From CAIJMU01 sp035530275 (GTDB lineage: Bacteria; Spirochaetota; Spirochaetia; Treponematales; Rectinemataceae): a DNA stretch of 64,000 nucleotides. The stretch covers positions 62,001-126,000 of the forward strand of contig DATKVC010000010.1 of assembly GCA_035530275.1 (NCBI GenBank). The letters run 5' to 3'. The position numbers and the translations under genes are program-made. The number at the start of each line of letters is the position of its first letter. Within the stretch, counting starts at the first letter, position 1. Under the pieces are notes generated by a model that saw only the letters and a list, made by a program, of their open reading frames with translations, did no database searches and had not been told where the DNA came from. Positions 47,446-55,423 of the stretch are shown here, piece after piece.

Positions 47446-48855
47446 ATGGATACCACGCAGAGCGACGTTCGAGCTGAAGGCGTTGCGGCCGCAGGTTCCG
47501 CGACCGCAGGTCGCGAAGTGACAATGGAAAAAATCGTCTCCCTGGCCAAGCGGAGGGGCTTCGTCTTCCAGAGCTCCGAGATCTACGGCGGACAGGCCGG
47601 GGCCTGGGACTACGGACCCATGGGCGTCGAACTCAAAAACCGCATTTCCCGGACCTGGTGGAAGGAGATGACCCAGCTCCACGACGACATCGTCGGCCTC
47701 GACGCCGCCATCCTCATGCATCCCCGCACCTGGGAGGCCTCGGGCCACGTCGAGAACTTCACCGACCCCCTGGTCGACTGCAAGAAGTGCAAACAGCGTT
47801 TCCGCGCCGACATGATTCCGGAAGACAAGCTCGCGGCCAAGATCTGCCCCGAGTGCGGCGGCGAGCTCACCGACACCCGCAAGTTCAATCTGATGTTCAA
47901 GACGAACATCGGCCCCGTGGACGACGGCACGGGTCTCATCTACCTCCGCCCCGAGACGGCCCAGGGCATCTACGTCAACTACAAGAACATCGTCCAGTCC
48001 AACCGCATGAAGATCCCCTTCGGCATCGCCCAGATCGGCAAGGCCTTCCGCAACGAGATCGTCACCAAGAACTTCATCTTCCGCACCTGCGAGTTCGAGC
48101 AGATGGAGATGCAGTACTTCGTGAAGCCCGGCGAGGACGAGAAGTTCTTCGAATACTGGCGCGAACAGCGCTGGAAGTACTTCGAGAAGCTCGGCGTCCG
48201 CATGGACAAACTCCGCTGGCATCGCCACGGCCCCGGCGAGCTCGCCCACTACGCCAAGGACGCCTACGACATCGAGTACGAGTTCCCCATGGGCTGGAAG
48301 GAGCTCGAGGGCGTCCACAACCGCTCGGACTACGACCTCAAGCGCCACCAGGAGTTCTCGGGCAAGGACCTCCAGTACATCGACCAGGACAACGGCAACG
48401 AGCGCTACATACCCTTCATCATCGAGACGAGCGCGGGCCTCACCCGCGAGGTGCTGATGATCCTCTCCGACGCCTACGAGGAGGAGAAGGTCGCCGACAA
48501 GGGCAACGAGGACGACTGGCGCACGGTGATGCGCTTCCATCCCAATGTCGCCCCCGTGACCGTCGCCGTCCTTCCCCTGATGAAGAAGGACGGCCTCGCC
48601 GAGCTCGCCCAGGAGATCCGCCAGGGCCTCAAGGAAGAGTTCGCCACCGACTACGACCAGTCAGGGGCCATCGGCCGACGCTATCGCCGCCAGGACGAGA
48701 TCGGCACCCCCTTCTGCGTCACCGTCGACTACCAGACCAAGGAAGACCAGACGGTCACCGTCCGCTTCCGCGATTCGATGGAGCAGACGCGAGTGCATCG
48801 CGCGGAGCTGGAAAGCACGCTCAAGAAAGCCATCAAGGATTATAGGCGGGCCTGA
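47446..48855 (+). CDS. glyS: glycyl-tRNA synthetase (single-chain alpha2 type)
   Basis: A 469-residue class II synthetase of the dimeric kind used by archaea, eukaryotes and some bacteria rather than the GlyQ/GlyS tetramer. Motifs include RRGFVFQSSEIYGGQAGAWD at the N-terminal core, motif 2 in RNEIVTKNFIFRTCEFEQMEM, motif 3 toward SAGLTREVL and a C-terminal anticodon-binding domain. A CxxC...CxxC pair (CKKC and CPEC) lies near residues 110-140. The ATG at 47446 has AAGGAG. It adds a 26-residue Ala/Gly-rich leader before MEKIVSLAKRRGF, where most relatives start (ATG at 47524). That leader is encoded partly by a small inverted repeat (47499-47515). Confidence 0.93.
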   Translation: MDTTQSDVRAEGVAAAGSATAGREVTMEKIVSLAKRRGFVFQSSEIYGGQAGAWDYGPMGVELKNRISRTWWKEMTQLHDDIVGLDAAILMHPRTWEASGHVENFTDPLVDCKKCKQRFRADMIPEDKLAAKICPECGGELTDTRKFNLMFKTNIGPVDDGTGLIYLRPETAQGIYVNYKNIVQSNRMKIPFGIAQIGKAFRNEIVTKNFIFRTCEFEQMEMQYFVKPGEDEKFFEYWREQRWKYFEKLGVRMDKLRWHRHGPGELAHYAKDAYDIEYEFPMGWKELEGVHNRSDYDLKRHQEFSGKDLQYIDQDNGNERYIPFIIETSAGLTREVLMILSDAYEEEKVADKGNEDDWRTVMRFHPNVAPVTVAVLPLMKKDGLAELAQEIRQGLKEEFATDYDQSGAIGRRYRRQDEIGTPFCVTVDYQTKEDQTVTVRFRDSMEQTRVHRAELESTLKKAIKDYRRA

Positions 48856-48874
48856 CAAGGGCCAGGGAGCGGGT

Positions 48875-50098
48875 TCAGTCCGCGCGCTTGCGCGGATTGG
48901 GCCTCTCCTCCCCTTGATCTATCGGCGGTTCGAGGACGATCGAGATTCGGTAGATCCAGGCTTGGCCGCTTTCGAGTTCCATTTTCGCGCCGAGGTGACG
49001 GGCTATCGTCTGCACGATCCGCAGTCCCTTGCCTCCCTCCGGTTCCGGAGCCTTTTCCTTCTCGCTCTTATTGGCCTTGCCGTCGTCCCCGATGCGGAGC
49101 AAGAGTCGACCTGTTTTGCCGTCATGGGTCGCTTCGATGAAGATGCTGCCTTGGCTTCCGTTCGCGAAACCGTGCTTTATCGAATTGGTGACGAGCTCGT
49201 TGATGAGCAGCCCGAGGTCGACCGCCCTGTCCGCGTCGAGCTCGACTGCATCCCCCTGCCAGGTGTTCCTCCAGACGATGCCTGAATGGAGGAAGCGATA
49301 ACGCGATACGAGTTCGTCGATGAGGGCGCGTATCTCTATTACCTGCTCATGCTCGCGACGCCTCAATAGCTGATGCACCGCCGCGATGGCCGAGAGGCTC
49401 GCCCGAATCTCATCCAGGGTCTTCGCAGGGTCGTTTTTCTCCTTGGCTTTCAGGTTTACGAGGCTCGAAATGACCTGGATGTTGTTTTTGCCTCGATGCT
49501 CGATTTCGTGGAGGAGAATTTCGAGTTCGGCTCGCATCCGGGCCTCTTCCTCGGCAGCCTTCGCGTAGCGATTCACGAGATAGTAGGCGGAAAAGGAAAG
49601 CACGATGCTGACCAGGACGAAATTCGAGGAGATGACGATCACGGAATCGAGGCCCTGCTCCCATTGCAGCAATCCCGCGCCCTTGGCGGTGGCCAGAATC
49701 ACATGAGTCAATAAGGCCAGCAAATTCGCGAGTATTATCGCTGTCTTGCCGCCGAATAGGGCCGCAAGGAAGACGAAGGCGAATATATAGAGATGTCCGG
49801 CGCCGAAGGGTCCTGTGATAAGCAGAAGCAGGAGCCCGAGCGCGTAAGAGAGAAAGAGTAGGCTCGCCACCTTCGCGCGATAGGAAAAGGCGGGGACGAG
49901 GGCGAGAAGGACAACCCAGACATTCGCGGCGACGTCGCCAACGAGGACCGCCCAAAGCCTTTCGCGGATGGATAGCCAGACACTGGGAACGATGGCGACC
50001 AAGCTGCCGACGGCGATGACGCGCGTCAGTATGGTGACGAGGTGATCGCGAAAATCTCGTGTTTCCCGAGAAACGCCGGAAGCTGCGAAGGTTGGCAG
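48875..50098 (-). CDS. membrane histidine kinase (HisKA_2/HWE-like)
   Basis: About 407 residues. Six or seven N-terminal hydrophobic helices form a membrane sensor. A HisKA_2 dimerisation box follows (LLHEIEHRGKNNIQVISSLVNLKA, with phospho-His in EIEHR), then a HATPase with the N box GLLINELVTNSIKHGF, G1 IGDDGKAN and G2 GGKGLRIV. The frame has no ATG or GTG. The first usable standard codon is TTG at 50002, which would cut the first helix in half. CTG at 50098, 8 nt after AGGAGG, restores the whole helix, so I propose CTG initiation. An in-frame TGA at about 50227 bounds the gene. No response regulator is adjacent. Confidence 0.78.
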   Translation of the reverse strand: MPTFAASGVSRETRDFRDHLVTILTRVIAVGSLVAIVPSVWLSIRERLWAVLVGDVAANVWVVLLALVPAFSYRAKVASLLFLSYALGLLLLLITGPFGAGHLYIFAFVFLAALFGGKTAIILANLLALLTHVILATAKGAGLLQWEQGLDSVIVISSNFVLVSIVLSFSAYYLVNRYAKAAEEEARMRAELEILLHEIEHRGKNNIQVISSLVNLKAKEKNDPAKTLDEIRASLSAIAAVHQLLRRREHEQVIEIRALIDELVSRYRFLHSGIVWRNTWQGDAVELDADRAVDLGLLINELVTNSIKHGFANGSQGSIFIEATHDGKTGRLLLRIGDDGKANKSEKEKAPEPEGGKGLRIVQTIARHLGAKMELESGQAWIYRISIVLEPPIDQGEERPNPRKRAD

Positions 50099-50264
50099 GG
50101 CTTGTGCCTCCTGGATTGAGGGCGAGTCGGCATCGCGTGTCCGGCTTGCGACTTGATCCTTTCGGCCTCCACTGTACCATCGTCTAACGTGTCGATAAAG
50201 ACCCCGAAACCAAGGGCCCTGTCATATGAGAACGTTTACCTCCGAACTTTCACGTGATAGACTT

Positions 50265-50294
50265 TTGCGGATTCCGTTTGCCGCCGGGTATGAT
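50265..50294 (+). promoter_or_regulatory. amidase gene promoter
   Basis: TTGCGG (50265-50270), an 18-nt spacer and TATGAT (50289-50294). The predicted start, near 50301, leaves a 24-nt leader with GAGGAG before ATG at 50325, which supports that start over the ATG at 50226. Confidence 0.55.
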
Positions 50295-50324
50295 ACCGCG
50301 TGGATAATCACGAGGAGCAAAGCG

Positions 50325-51938
50325 ATGAAGGACATAACGCCGATGGAATTGGTCGATAGACTCAGGTTGAATCTCAGAGATGCGGCCATAGGCGTTGGCG
50401 AGACGGATTTCGGTCTCTTGCTGGAAAAGGGTTTTTTGAATTCGGTATTGGCCTTCGAGACGGCAGTCAGGGACGGGGACGCGAGCGATCGGCCGGAGAT
50501 GATTTCCCCTCCACTCCCCAAAGAAGATGGAACCAAGGGCTCTCGGTCGCGAGATTTGGGCGGCAGCCCTGAGCCGCACTCTTCGAATCGGCGAAGAACG
50601 GATGATAGAGGACAGGACCTGGGGCTCCTCGACACGGATATAGACGAGACGGCCCGGCGAATAGAAGCGCGAGAATTATCCCCCATCGAGCTCGTCGACG
50701 CGGCCCTCTCGCGCATCGGCGAACGAAACGATTTCATCAATGCTTTCCAGCTCGTGATGGCCGATGCGGCGCGTTTGGAGGCCGAGGCAGCCCAACGCGA
50801 CATCACCGCCTCGGGGCCCAAATCTCCGCTACACGGCATCCCCGTGGCAGTAAAGGACATTTTCGATATTGAAGGATTGCCGACGAGGGCCGGTTCCTTG
50901 ATTCTTGGCGCAGTGCCGGCCAAAAAGGATTCGCACGCGGTTTCGCGGTTGAAGAATGCAGGCGCCATCATCGTCGGCAAGACATCACTTCCGGAGTTTT
51001 CCTTTTCGCCGGGGTCCAACAACGACCATTTCGGCGCGACGCGAAATCCCCTCGACCCCGAGCGCGATTCGGGAGGATCGAGCGCCGGATCGGCCGCCGC
51101 CGTGGCGGATGGAATGGCCCTCGGAGCCCTCGGAAGCGATTCGGGCGGATCGACGAGGATTCCGGCTTCGTTTTGCGGTCTGGTCGGTTTGAAGCCTGCC
51201 TGGTCCTGGTCGAGCCTCGGGGGCACGGCAGGGCTTTCCTGGTCCCTTGACACTCTCGGCATTCTTTCTAAGAGCGTCCGAGACGCTCTTCTGATTGCCT
51301 CGGTGCTGGACGAAAGCGAAACCTGGAAGCGAGATGTTCACGGACTGCCCTCGGTCTCAGGACTGTGCATAGGCGCTATTCGAGGCGAAGGAAGGGGACG
51401 CGCTCTTGCCGATCCCGACGTGCTCAAGGCCTGGGAACAGGGCCTCTCATCCCTCCGTGAGGCGGGCGCTACGATCGTCGACATAGAAATGGAAGAGTTG
51501 CCCCAGTTGAGAGCGGTGAACGGCGCAATTCTCGCCATGGAGGCGGCGGCCCTTCACCGAGAAATGCAGTCGAAGCACCTCGACAAGTACGGGGAATTCG
51601 CTCGCCTCGGCCTCCTTGTCGGTTGGGCCTATGGGCCCACCGATTATCTCCGAGCGCGGCAGCTTCTCGGGCGTCTCAGAGCCAAGGCGCTTTCCCGGTT
51701 CGAATCCATCGATCTTCTCTGTTCGCCGACGATGACCTCAGAAGCGACCCTTCTGGGCCGGCCGCCGAAGATCACCCTCACGGCACCCTTCAACGCTTTG
51801 GGATGGCCGGCAATTTCGATACCCGGTGGCAGGGGGGAGACAGGGCTGCCTGTCGGATTCCAACTCGTGGCGAGGCCAGGGGATGAAGCCTCTATGCTCG
51901 CCGCCGCCTTTGCCGTCGAGTCCGGGTGGCTGTGCTAG
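50325..51938 (+). CDS. amidase signature family protein with N-terminal extension
   Basis: A 537-residue protein. The amidase signature core starts near residue 108 (DETARRIEARELSPIELVDAAL) and has the Ser-cisSer-Lys triad: Lys in GIPVAVKDIFD, cis-Ser in DSGGSSAGSA and nucleophile Ser in GSDSGGSTRIPASFCGLVGLKP. The first 105 residues are an extension with an alpha-helical start (MKDITPMELVDRLRLNLRD) and a charged, low-complexity linker; I do not recognise it. The family includes GatA and many amide hydrolases. With no gatB or gatC adjacent and a GlnRS present, a hydrolase acting on a small amide is more likely, but the substrate is unknown. GAGGAG precedes the ATG. Confidence 0.85.
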   Translation: MKDITPMELVDRLRLNLRDAAIGVGETDFGLLLEKGFLNSVLAFETAVRDGDASDRPEMISPPLPKEDGTKGSRSRDLGGSPEPHSSNRRRTDDRGQDLGLLDTDIDETARRIEARELSPIELVDAALSRIGERNDFINAFQLVMADAARLEAEAAQRDITASGPKSPLHGIPVAVKDIFDIEGLPTRAGSLILGAVPAKKDSHAVSRLKNAGAIIVGKTSLPEFSFSPGSNNDHFGATRNPLDPERDSGGSSAGSAAAVADGMALGALGSDSGGSTRIPASFCGLVGLKPAWSWSSLGGTAGLSWSLDTLGILSKSVRDALLIASVLDESETWKRDVHGLPSVSGLCIGAIRGEGRGRALADPDVLKAWEQGLSSLREAGATIVDIEMEELPQLRAVNGAILAMEAAALHREMQSKHLDKYGEFARLGLLVGWAYGPTDYLRARQLLGRLRAKALSRFESIDLLCSPTMTSEATLLGRPPKITLTAPFNALGWPAISIPGGRGETGLPVGFQLVARPGDEASMLAAAFAVESGWLC

Positions 51939-52017
51939 GTAAGGCTCCCTTCGACGAGGGCTAGGTGACTTTGCAGCGTTTGAGAAGGTGCTGGCGAACT
52001 GCCGGTCCCGCTCGCTT

Positions 52018-52046
52018 TTGACGGAATGGCATGGGACTGCTATTCT
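52018..52046 (+). promoter_or_regulatory. promoter of the ketopantoate-reductase-like gene
   Basis: TTGACG (52018-52023), a 17-nt spacer and TATTCT (52041-52046). The ATG follows after 6 nt. This is the clearest leaderless case in the window. Confidence 0.65.
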
Positions 52047-52052
52047 CGGGAC

Positions 52053-53087
52053 ATGATCCCTCAAAGAATCGTCATAGTCGGCCCCGGTGCAGTGGGCAGC
52101 TGCATTGCGGCATGGCTCGCCGAGGCGGACCTCGATGTCTACGTCCACGGCAGGCCCCAGGCGATGACGCTTATCGAAGAACGCGGCATCCGACACTACA
52201 AAGGGAGACGGGGCCCATCCTCTGCCCGGCGACTCAAGCCCGGAGTACTGAGAAGTCTTGAAGTACTCGGGGAGGACGACATACTCGTCTTCTGCACCAA
52301 GAACCGCGACCTCGAGGAGGCTGCCGCTTCGGCGGCTCGAGCCTGCTCCGGCCGTCCCTTCGCGCTCTCCCTCGCAAACGGCCTGGAAAACCAGACGGTC
52401 CTTCCCCGGCATTTTGCCCGGCATGCCTTTGGCATTGTCGGATTCAATTGCTGGCTCGACGAAATCGGCCTCGTAGGCTGGCAAAGCCGTGGCCCCCTTG
52501 TCCTCGGTACGCCCGACAACAGCTTCGTCAAGGAATGCGGGGAGATCGCTGCGCAACTCGCAAGAGGTCTCCCGGCAGAAACAACCCTGCGCTTCCAAGA
52601 TGCCGCGCATGCCAAACTCGTCGTCAATCTCGCCAATACCGTGACAACCCTCGTCGGACAGGGCTACAGGACGATAGACGATATAGCCTCGCTGCAACGC
52701 ATTCTTTATCGGACCCTCGCCGAAGGTGTCCGCGTCGTCGAGGCGGCCGGCCATCGAGGCTACAAAATTGGCGACATGCCGACATTCGGCCTCATCCGCG
52801 CCCTCGATGCCATGCCGGCGGTGCTGACGCGGGGAATCTTCAAGCGCAACCTCGATCACATGGTGAAGTCGAGCATGAGCCAGGATATTTTCCAGAAAGG
52901 CCGTCGCGATACCGAACTCGAGTCTCTGACCGGCTATTTGGTGCGACTCGCCGGAGAGGTCAGCATTGCTGCACCGTGGAACGAAGGACTCTATCGGATC
53001 GCGAAGCAAGGTTTTTCCGATCCGGGATTCAAACCGCTGGAGCCTGCAACCCTGCTGTCGATGCTCGGGCGGTCCCGAAGCCTTTGA
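52053..53087 (+). CDS. ketopantoate reductase (PanE/ApbA) family protein
   Basis: A 344-residue NADPH-binding oxidoreductase. The N-terminal Rossmann motif is VIVGPGAVGSCIAAWLA (G-x-G-x-x-G). The middle has CTKNRDLEEA and LANGLENQTVLPRHF. The catalytic Lys region is AAHAKLVVNLANTVTTL, where PanE uses a Lys-Asn pair. Family members reduce 2-dehydropantoate in pantothenate synthesis, which would feed coaD, but several paralogues have other substrates, so the exact role is open. The ATG at 52053 lacks a Shine-Dalgarno sequence and sits directly after a strong promoter. Confidence 0.82.
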   Translation: MIPQRIVIVGPGAVGSCIAAWLAEADLDVYVHGRPQAMTLIEERGIRHYKGRRGPSSARRLKPGVLRSLEVLGEDDILVFCTKNRDLEEAAASAARACSGRPFALSLANGLENQTVLPRHFARHAFGIVGFNCWLDEIGLVGWQSRGPLVLGTPDNSFVKECGEIAAQLARGLPAETTLRFQDAAHAKLVVNLANTVTTLVGQGYRTIDDIASLQRILYRTLAEGVRVVEAAGHRGYKIGDMPTFGLIRALDAMPAVLTRGIFKRNLDHMVKSSMSQDIFQKGRRDTELESLTGYLVRLAGEVSIAAPWNEGLYRIAKQGFSDPGFKPLEPATLLSMLGRSRSL

Positions 53088-53112
53088 CGCCGTCTCTCCC
53101 GCCGGGTATTGT
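53084..53112 (+). promoter_or_regulatory. promoter of the YbaK-like gene
   Basis: TTGACG (53084-53089), a 17-nt spacer and TATTGT (53107-53112), overlapping the upstream stop codon. It leaves a leader of about 16 nt with AGGGGGACAGG before the ATG at 53136. Confidence 0.6.
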
Positions 53113-53135
53113 GCTGCGAACACAGGGGGACAGGT

Positions 53136-53621
53136 ATGGGTATAGAAGAAGCCCGGGCCCATCTCGGGCGATTCGGCAAGGCTGGAGAGGTCATCGAATT
53201 CGAGGTTTCGAGCGCGACAGTCGAGCTCGCCGCGCAGGCCCTCGGCGTTGAGGCTGGACGCATCGCAAAGAGCCTCGCCTTCGGGCGCAATGGTTCCTTT
53301 CATGTGATTCTTTTCGCCGGGGACGCTCGCGTCGACAACGCTAAATACAAGGCTCGATTCGGCATGAAGGCTACGATGTTGTCGCCCGATGAGACCTTCG
53401 AGCTGACGGGTCATCGCATCGGGGGCGTCTGCCCCTTCGGGTTGAAGACTCCGATAGAAATCTGGCTCGATGAATCCCTGCGCCGCTTCGATCATGTCTA
53501 TCCAGCCTGCGGAAGCGCGAATTCGGCCATCAAAGCCTCCCTCCCCGAACTCGAACTCTGGTCCGGCGCCGCGGGATGGGTCGATGTCGCGAAGCTGCCC
53601 GAAGCGACCGTCGTGGAGTGA
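53136..53621 (+). CDS. YbaK/aminoacyl-tRNA deacylase domain protein
   Basis: A 161-residue stand-alone editing-domain protein. The fold is recognisable by VELAAQALGVEAGRIAKSLAF, FAGDARVDNAKYKARFGMKATML, and HRIGGVCPFGL with the invariant Gly pair. YbaK-type proteins hydrolyse mischarged Cys-tRNA-Pro or related aminoacyl-tRNAs in trans. The exact specificity cannot be read here. The last residues (TVVE) are followed 38 nt later by the next gene. A start at TTG 53109 is possible but less likely than ATG at 53136. Confidence 0.88.
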   Translation: MGIEEARAHLGRFGKAGEVIEFEVSSATVELAAQALGVEAGRIAKSLAFGRNGSFHVILFAGDARVDNAKYKARFGMKATMLSPDETFELTGHRIGGVCPFGLKTPIEIWLDESLRRFDHVYPACGSANSAIKASLPELELWSGAAGWVDVAKLPEATVVE

Positions 53622-53659
53622 GAGGAAACAACCCTCGAGTCGACCGAAGGGCGGGAGCC

Positions 53660-54637
53660 ATGCTCGTGTTCGGTTCGATTGTTGCAGCCCTGGTCGGGGC
53701 AGCACCCTCCCCGAGCTTCAGTATTTCGCCGCTCTTTCCCATCACCCAGGGGCTCGCACCGTATGCGGACCCTTCTCCGCCCCGTCTTGCCAAGGGTGAA
53801 ATGAGGGTTTCAAGCGCCCTGACCTGGACGAACAGCCTTCGGGTGGATGACGGAAATAAATGGCCCGGCTACGCCTTGATCGTGGATGGCGAGACCCTTG
53901 TCAATCGTTCGTCCATGGCGGTCGGGATCGGCTCGGGTTTGGCCTTGGGAATGTGGTATGAAGCGAGCGCGATCTTTCCCGGATTCATGGATCCGGCGAT
54001 ATCCGCCTTCCACCATGCCTTCGACTTCGCGAATCAATGGAGGGATAGCGTTCCGCCTAACCTCCTCGATATCTGGGTCGTGACGCCTGCAGGGACGCTC
54101 ACGGATCTGAACGAGGCTGGCCTCGGCCTCGACTCCCTCGGTTTCGGAATGGGCTGGAATGTTTCCAGAGATTGGCTGCCCTCGCTCGACCTAAAGGTCA
54201 AAGTCCCCGTCTCCTCGCCCTCGCCGTGGATTTTCGGGAATCTTCCCTCGGTTGAATTTTCTTCAGCCTGGGCCTTCTCCTGGCGCTGGATTGACTGGAA
54301 AGCGGCTCTTGGTCTCGCCTGGCAAGCCTTCCCTTCGACATTCTCGGCGATTCCCCATCGGGAGTGGCTGCCCCAGGCGAGTTCGAGCCTCTTCCTCACC
54401 ATCGCGCCTGGGCTTTCGCTGGGCGCGGAGGCGGCCGCGATGGCCTCGCCCTACGCTATAGACGAATGGTACCTCGGGGGCCTCGTCGGCAATGTCTGGG
54501 CCGGAATGAGCGCCCAACTCTCGCCCTCCCTTAGAATCGACACCGCGATCATCGAGGAGCTTGCATCCTGGGCGAGCATCGAAGTGGGGTTTCAGGCGGG
54601 TCTTACTTGGAACGGCGAAATTGGGCTTATCGATTGA
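53660..54637 (+). CDS. outer-membrane beta-barrel protein (possibly DUF3187-like)
   Basis: A 325-residue exported protein. A short signal peptide (residues 1-17, LVFGSIVAALVGAAPS) precedes repeated amphipathic strands rich in Trp and aromatic residues. The protein ends in a hydrophobic strand (FQAGLTWNGEIGLID). The plan resembles DUF3187 barrels, but I cannot confirm this without a profile search. The start is ATG at 53660 with CGGGAG upstream; the frame extends 84 nt upstream into the end of the YbaK gene. Function is unknown. It is likely a porin or envelope protein of a two-membrane cell. Confidence 0.72.
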   Translation: MLVFGSIVAALVGAAPSPSFSISPLFPITQGLAPYADPSPPRLAKGEMRVSSALTWTNSLRVDDGNKWPGYALIVDGETLVNRSSMAVGIGSGLALGMWYEASAIFPGFMDPAISAFHHAFDFANQWRDSVPPNLLDIWVVTPAGTLTDLNEAGLGLDSLGFGMGWNVSRDWLPSLDLKVKVPVSSPSPWIFGNLPSVEFSSAWAFSWRWIDWKAALGLAWQAFPSTFSAIPHREWLPQASSSLFLTIAPGLSLGAEAAAMASPYAIDEWYLGGLVGNVWAGMSAQLSPSLRIDTAIIEELASWASIEVGFQAGLTWNGEIGLID

Positions 54638-54740
54638 AAGCTAGATGGGAGCATGCCAGCGTGATAGATTGCCCATAGTCTTGCATCTGGCCCCAAAGGG
54701 GTCTAGGATTTCCAATCTTTTATTCACTTTGGAGGAATCG

Positions 54741-55337
54741 ATGCGAAGAAAAATCTTGTTAGTCCTCGTGCTCGCCCTCGCCGCCGCCCTTGCCTTCGGC
54801 GCCCCGAAGAGCATGAAACTCGAATCCCTTACTCCGCCCGGAACCTTCCTGGCGACCGCTGGTATCGGATGGGGCGGACTATCCGGCGGAGTGGATTACA
54901 CCTTCGCTCAAGTCAACATCGGCGATGTGATTCCCGTGACCTTCGGCGGAGCCGGCCGCGCCTTTGTCGACCCTGGCCTTTTCTACTCGTCCTATAGCAC
55001 TTTCAGCTTCGGCGTCGGCGGATTCGGTACCGCCCACGTAGGATTTAAGGAATTGAAGCTGCCCAACGGGCTCACCTGGCTTTCGAATGTCGATAGTTAT
55101 ATCGGCATCGGCTTCGGCTTCGCCAGCATGACTGCGACGAGTTATTACTCTTCCTACACCGTGAAACCCGGCCTCGGCATTTCGACCTTCGAAGGCGTGA
55201 GCTATTACTTCAACGATAAGCTCGCTATCACCGGCGAATATGGCTATATCGGAAGCGTGGGATACGATTGGTCCGGCTATTATAATTATCGCTGGCCGCT
55301 CTACTACTCTACCATCGGCGTGACCTTCAAGCTTTGA
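54741..55337 (+). CDS. small outer-membrane beta-barrel protein
   Basis: A 198-residue protein with a signal peptide (RRKILLVLVLALAAALAFGA) and about eight predicted strands full of Tyr, Gly and Phe. It ends in YYSTIGVTFKL, the C-terminal aromatic-x-Leu/Phe pattern recognised by the barrel assembly machinery. Size fits an 8-stranded OmpX/OmpW-like barrel. The start is ATG at 54741 with GGAGG. A TTGCAT-N17-TAGGAT promoter may lie upstream at about 54683-54711. The function is unknown. Confidence 0.78.
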   Translation: MRRKILLVLVLALAAALAFGAPKSMKLESLTPPGTFLATAGIGWGGLSGGVDYTFAQVNIGDVIPVTFGGAGRAFVDPGLFYSSYSTFSFGVGGFGTAHVGFKELKLPNGLTWLSNVDSYIGIGFGFASMTATSYYSSYTVKPGLGISTFEGVSYYFNDKLAITGEYGYIGSVGYDWSGYYNYRWPLYYSTIGVTFKL

Positions 55338-55390
55338 GTGGACGGTTGCGTCGAAGGAGTTGATCGGTGCGACGTTCGCCGCCATTCGGT

Positions 55391-55422
55391 GAAAGGGGCT
55401 GTCCCATCGGACGGCCCCTTTC
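55391..55422. terminator. hairpin between convergent genes
   Basis: GAAAGGGGC-x-GTCC / GGAC-x-GCCCCTTTC with a 4-nt loop, between the barrel gene and the convergent TtcA-like gene. No strong T-run on either side, so it is a probable but weak bidirectional terminator. Confidence 0.5.
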
Positions 55423-55423
55423 A

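Noticed and set aside
49410..50180. Alternative minus-strand frame starting at an ATG (50180) near the histidine kinase 5' end
   Set aside because: Arg- and Pro-rich product without domain similarity. The kinase frame has helices, HisKA and ATPase motifs.
50325..51938. Calling the amidase gatA
   Set aside because: There is no gatB or gatC nearby, the N-terminal extension is atypical and a glutaminyl-tRNA synthetase gene exists, so a general amidase name is safer.
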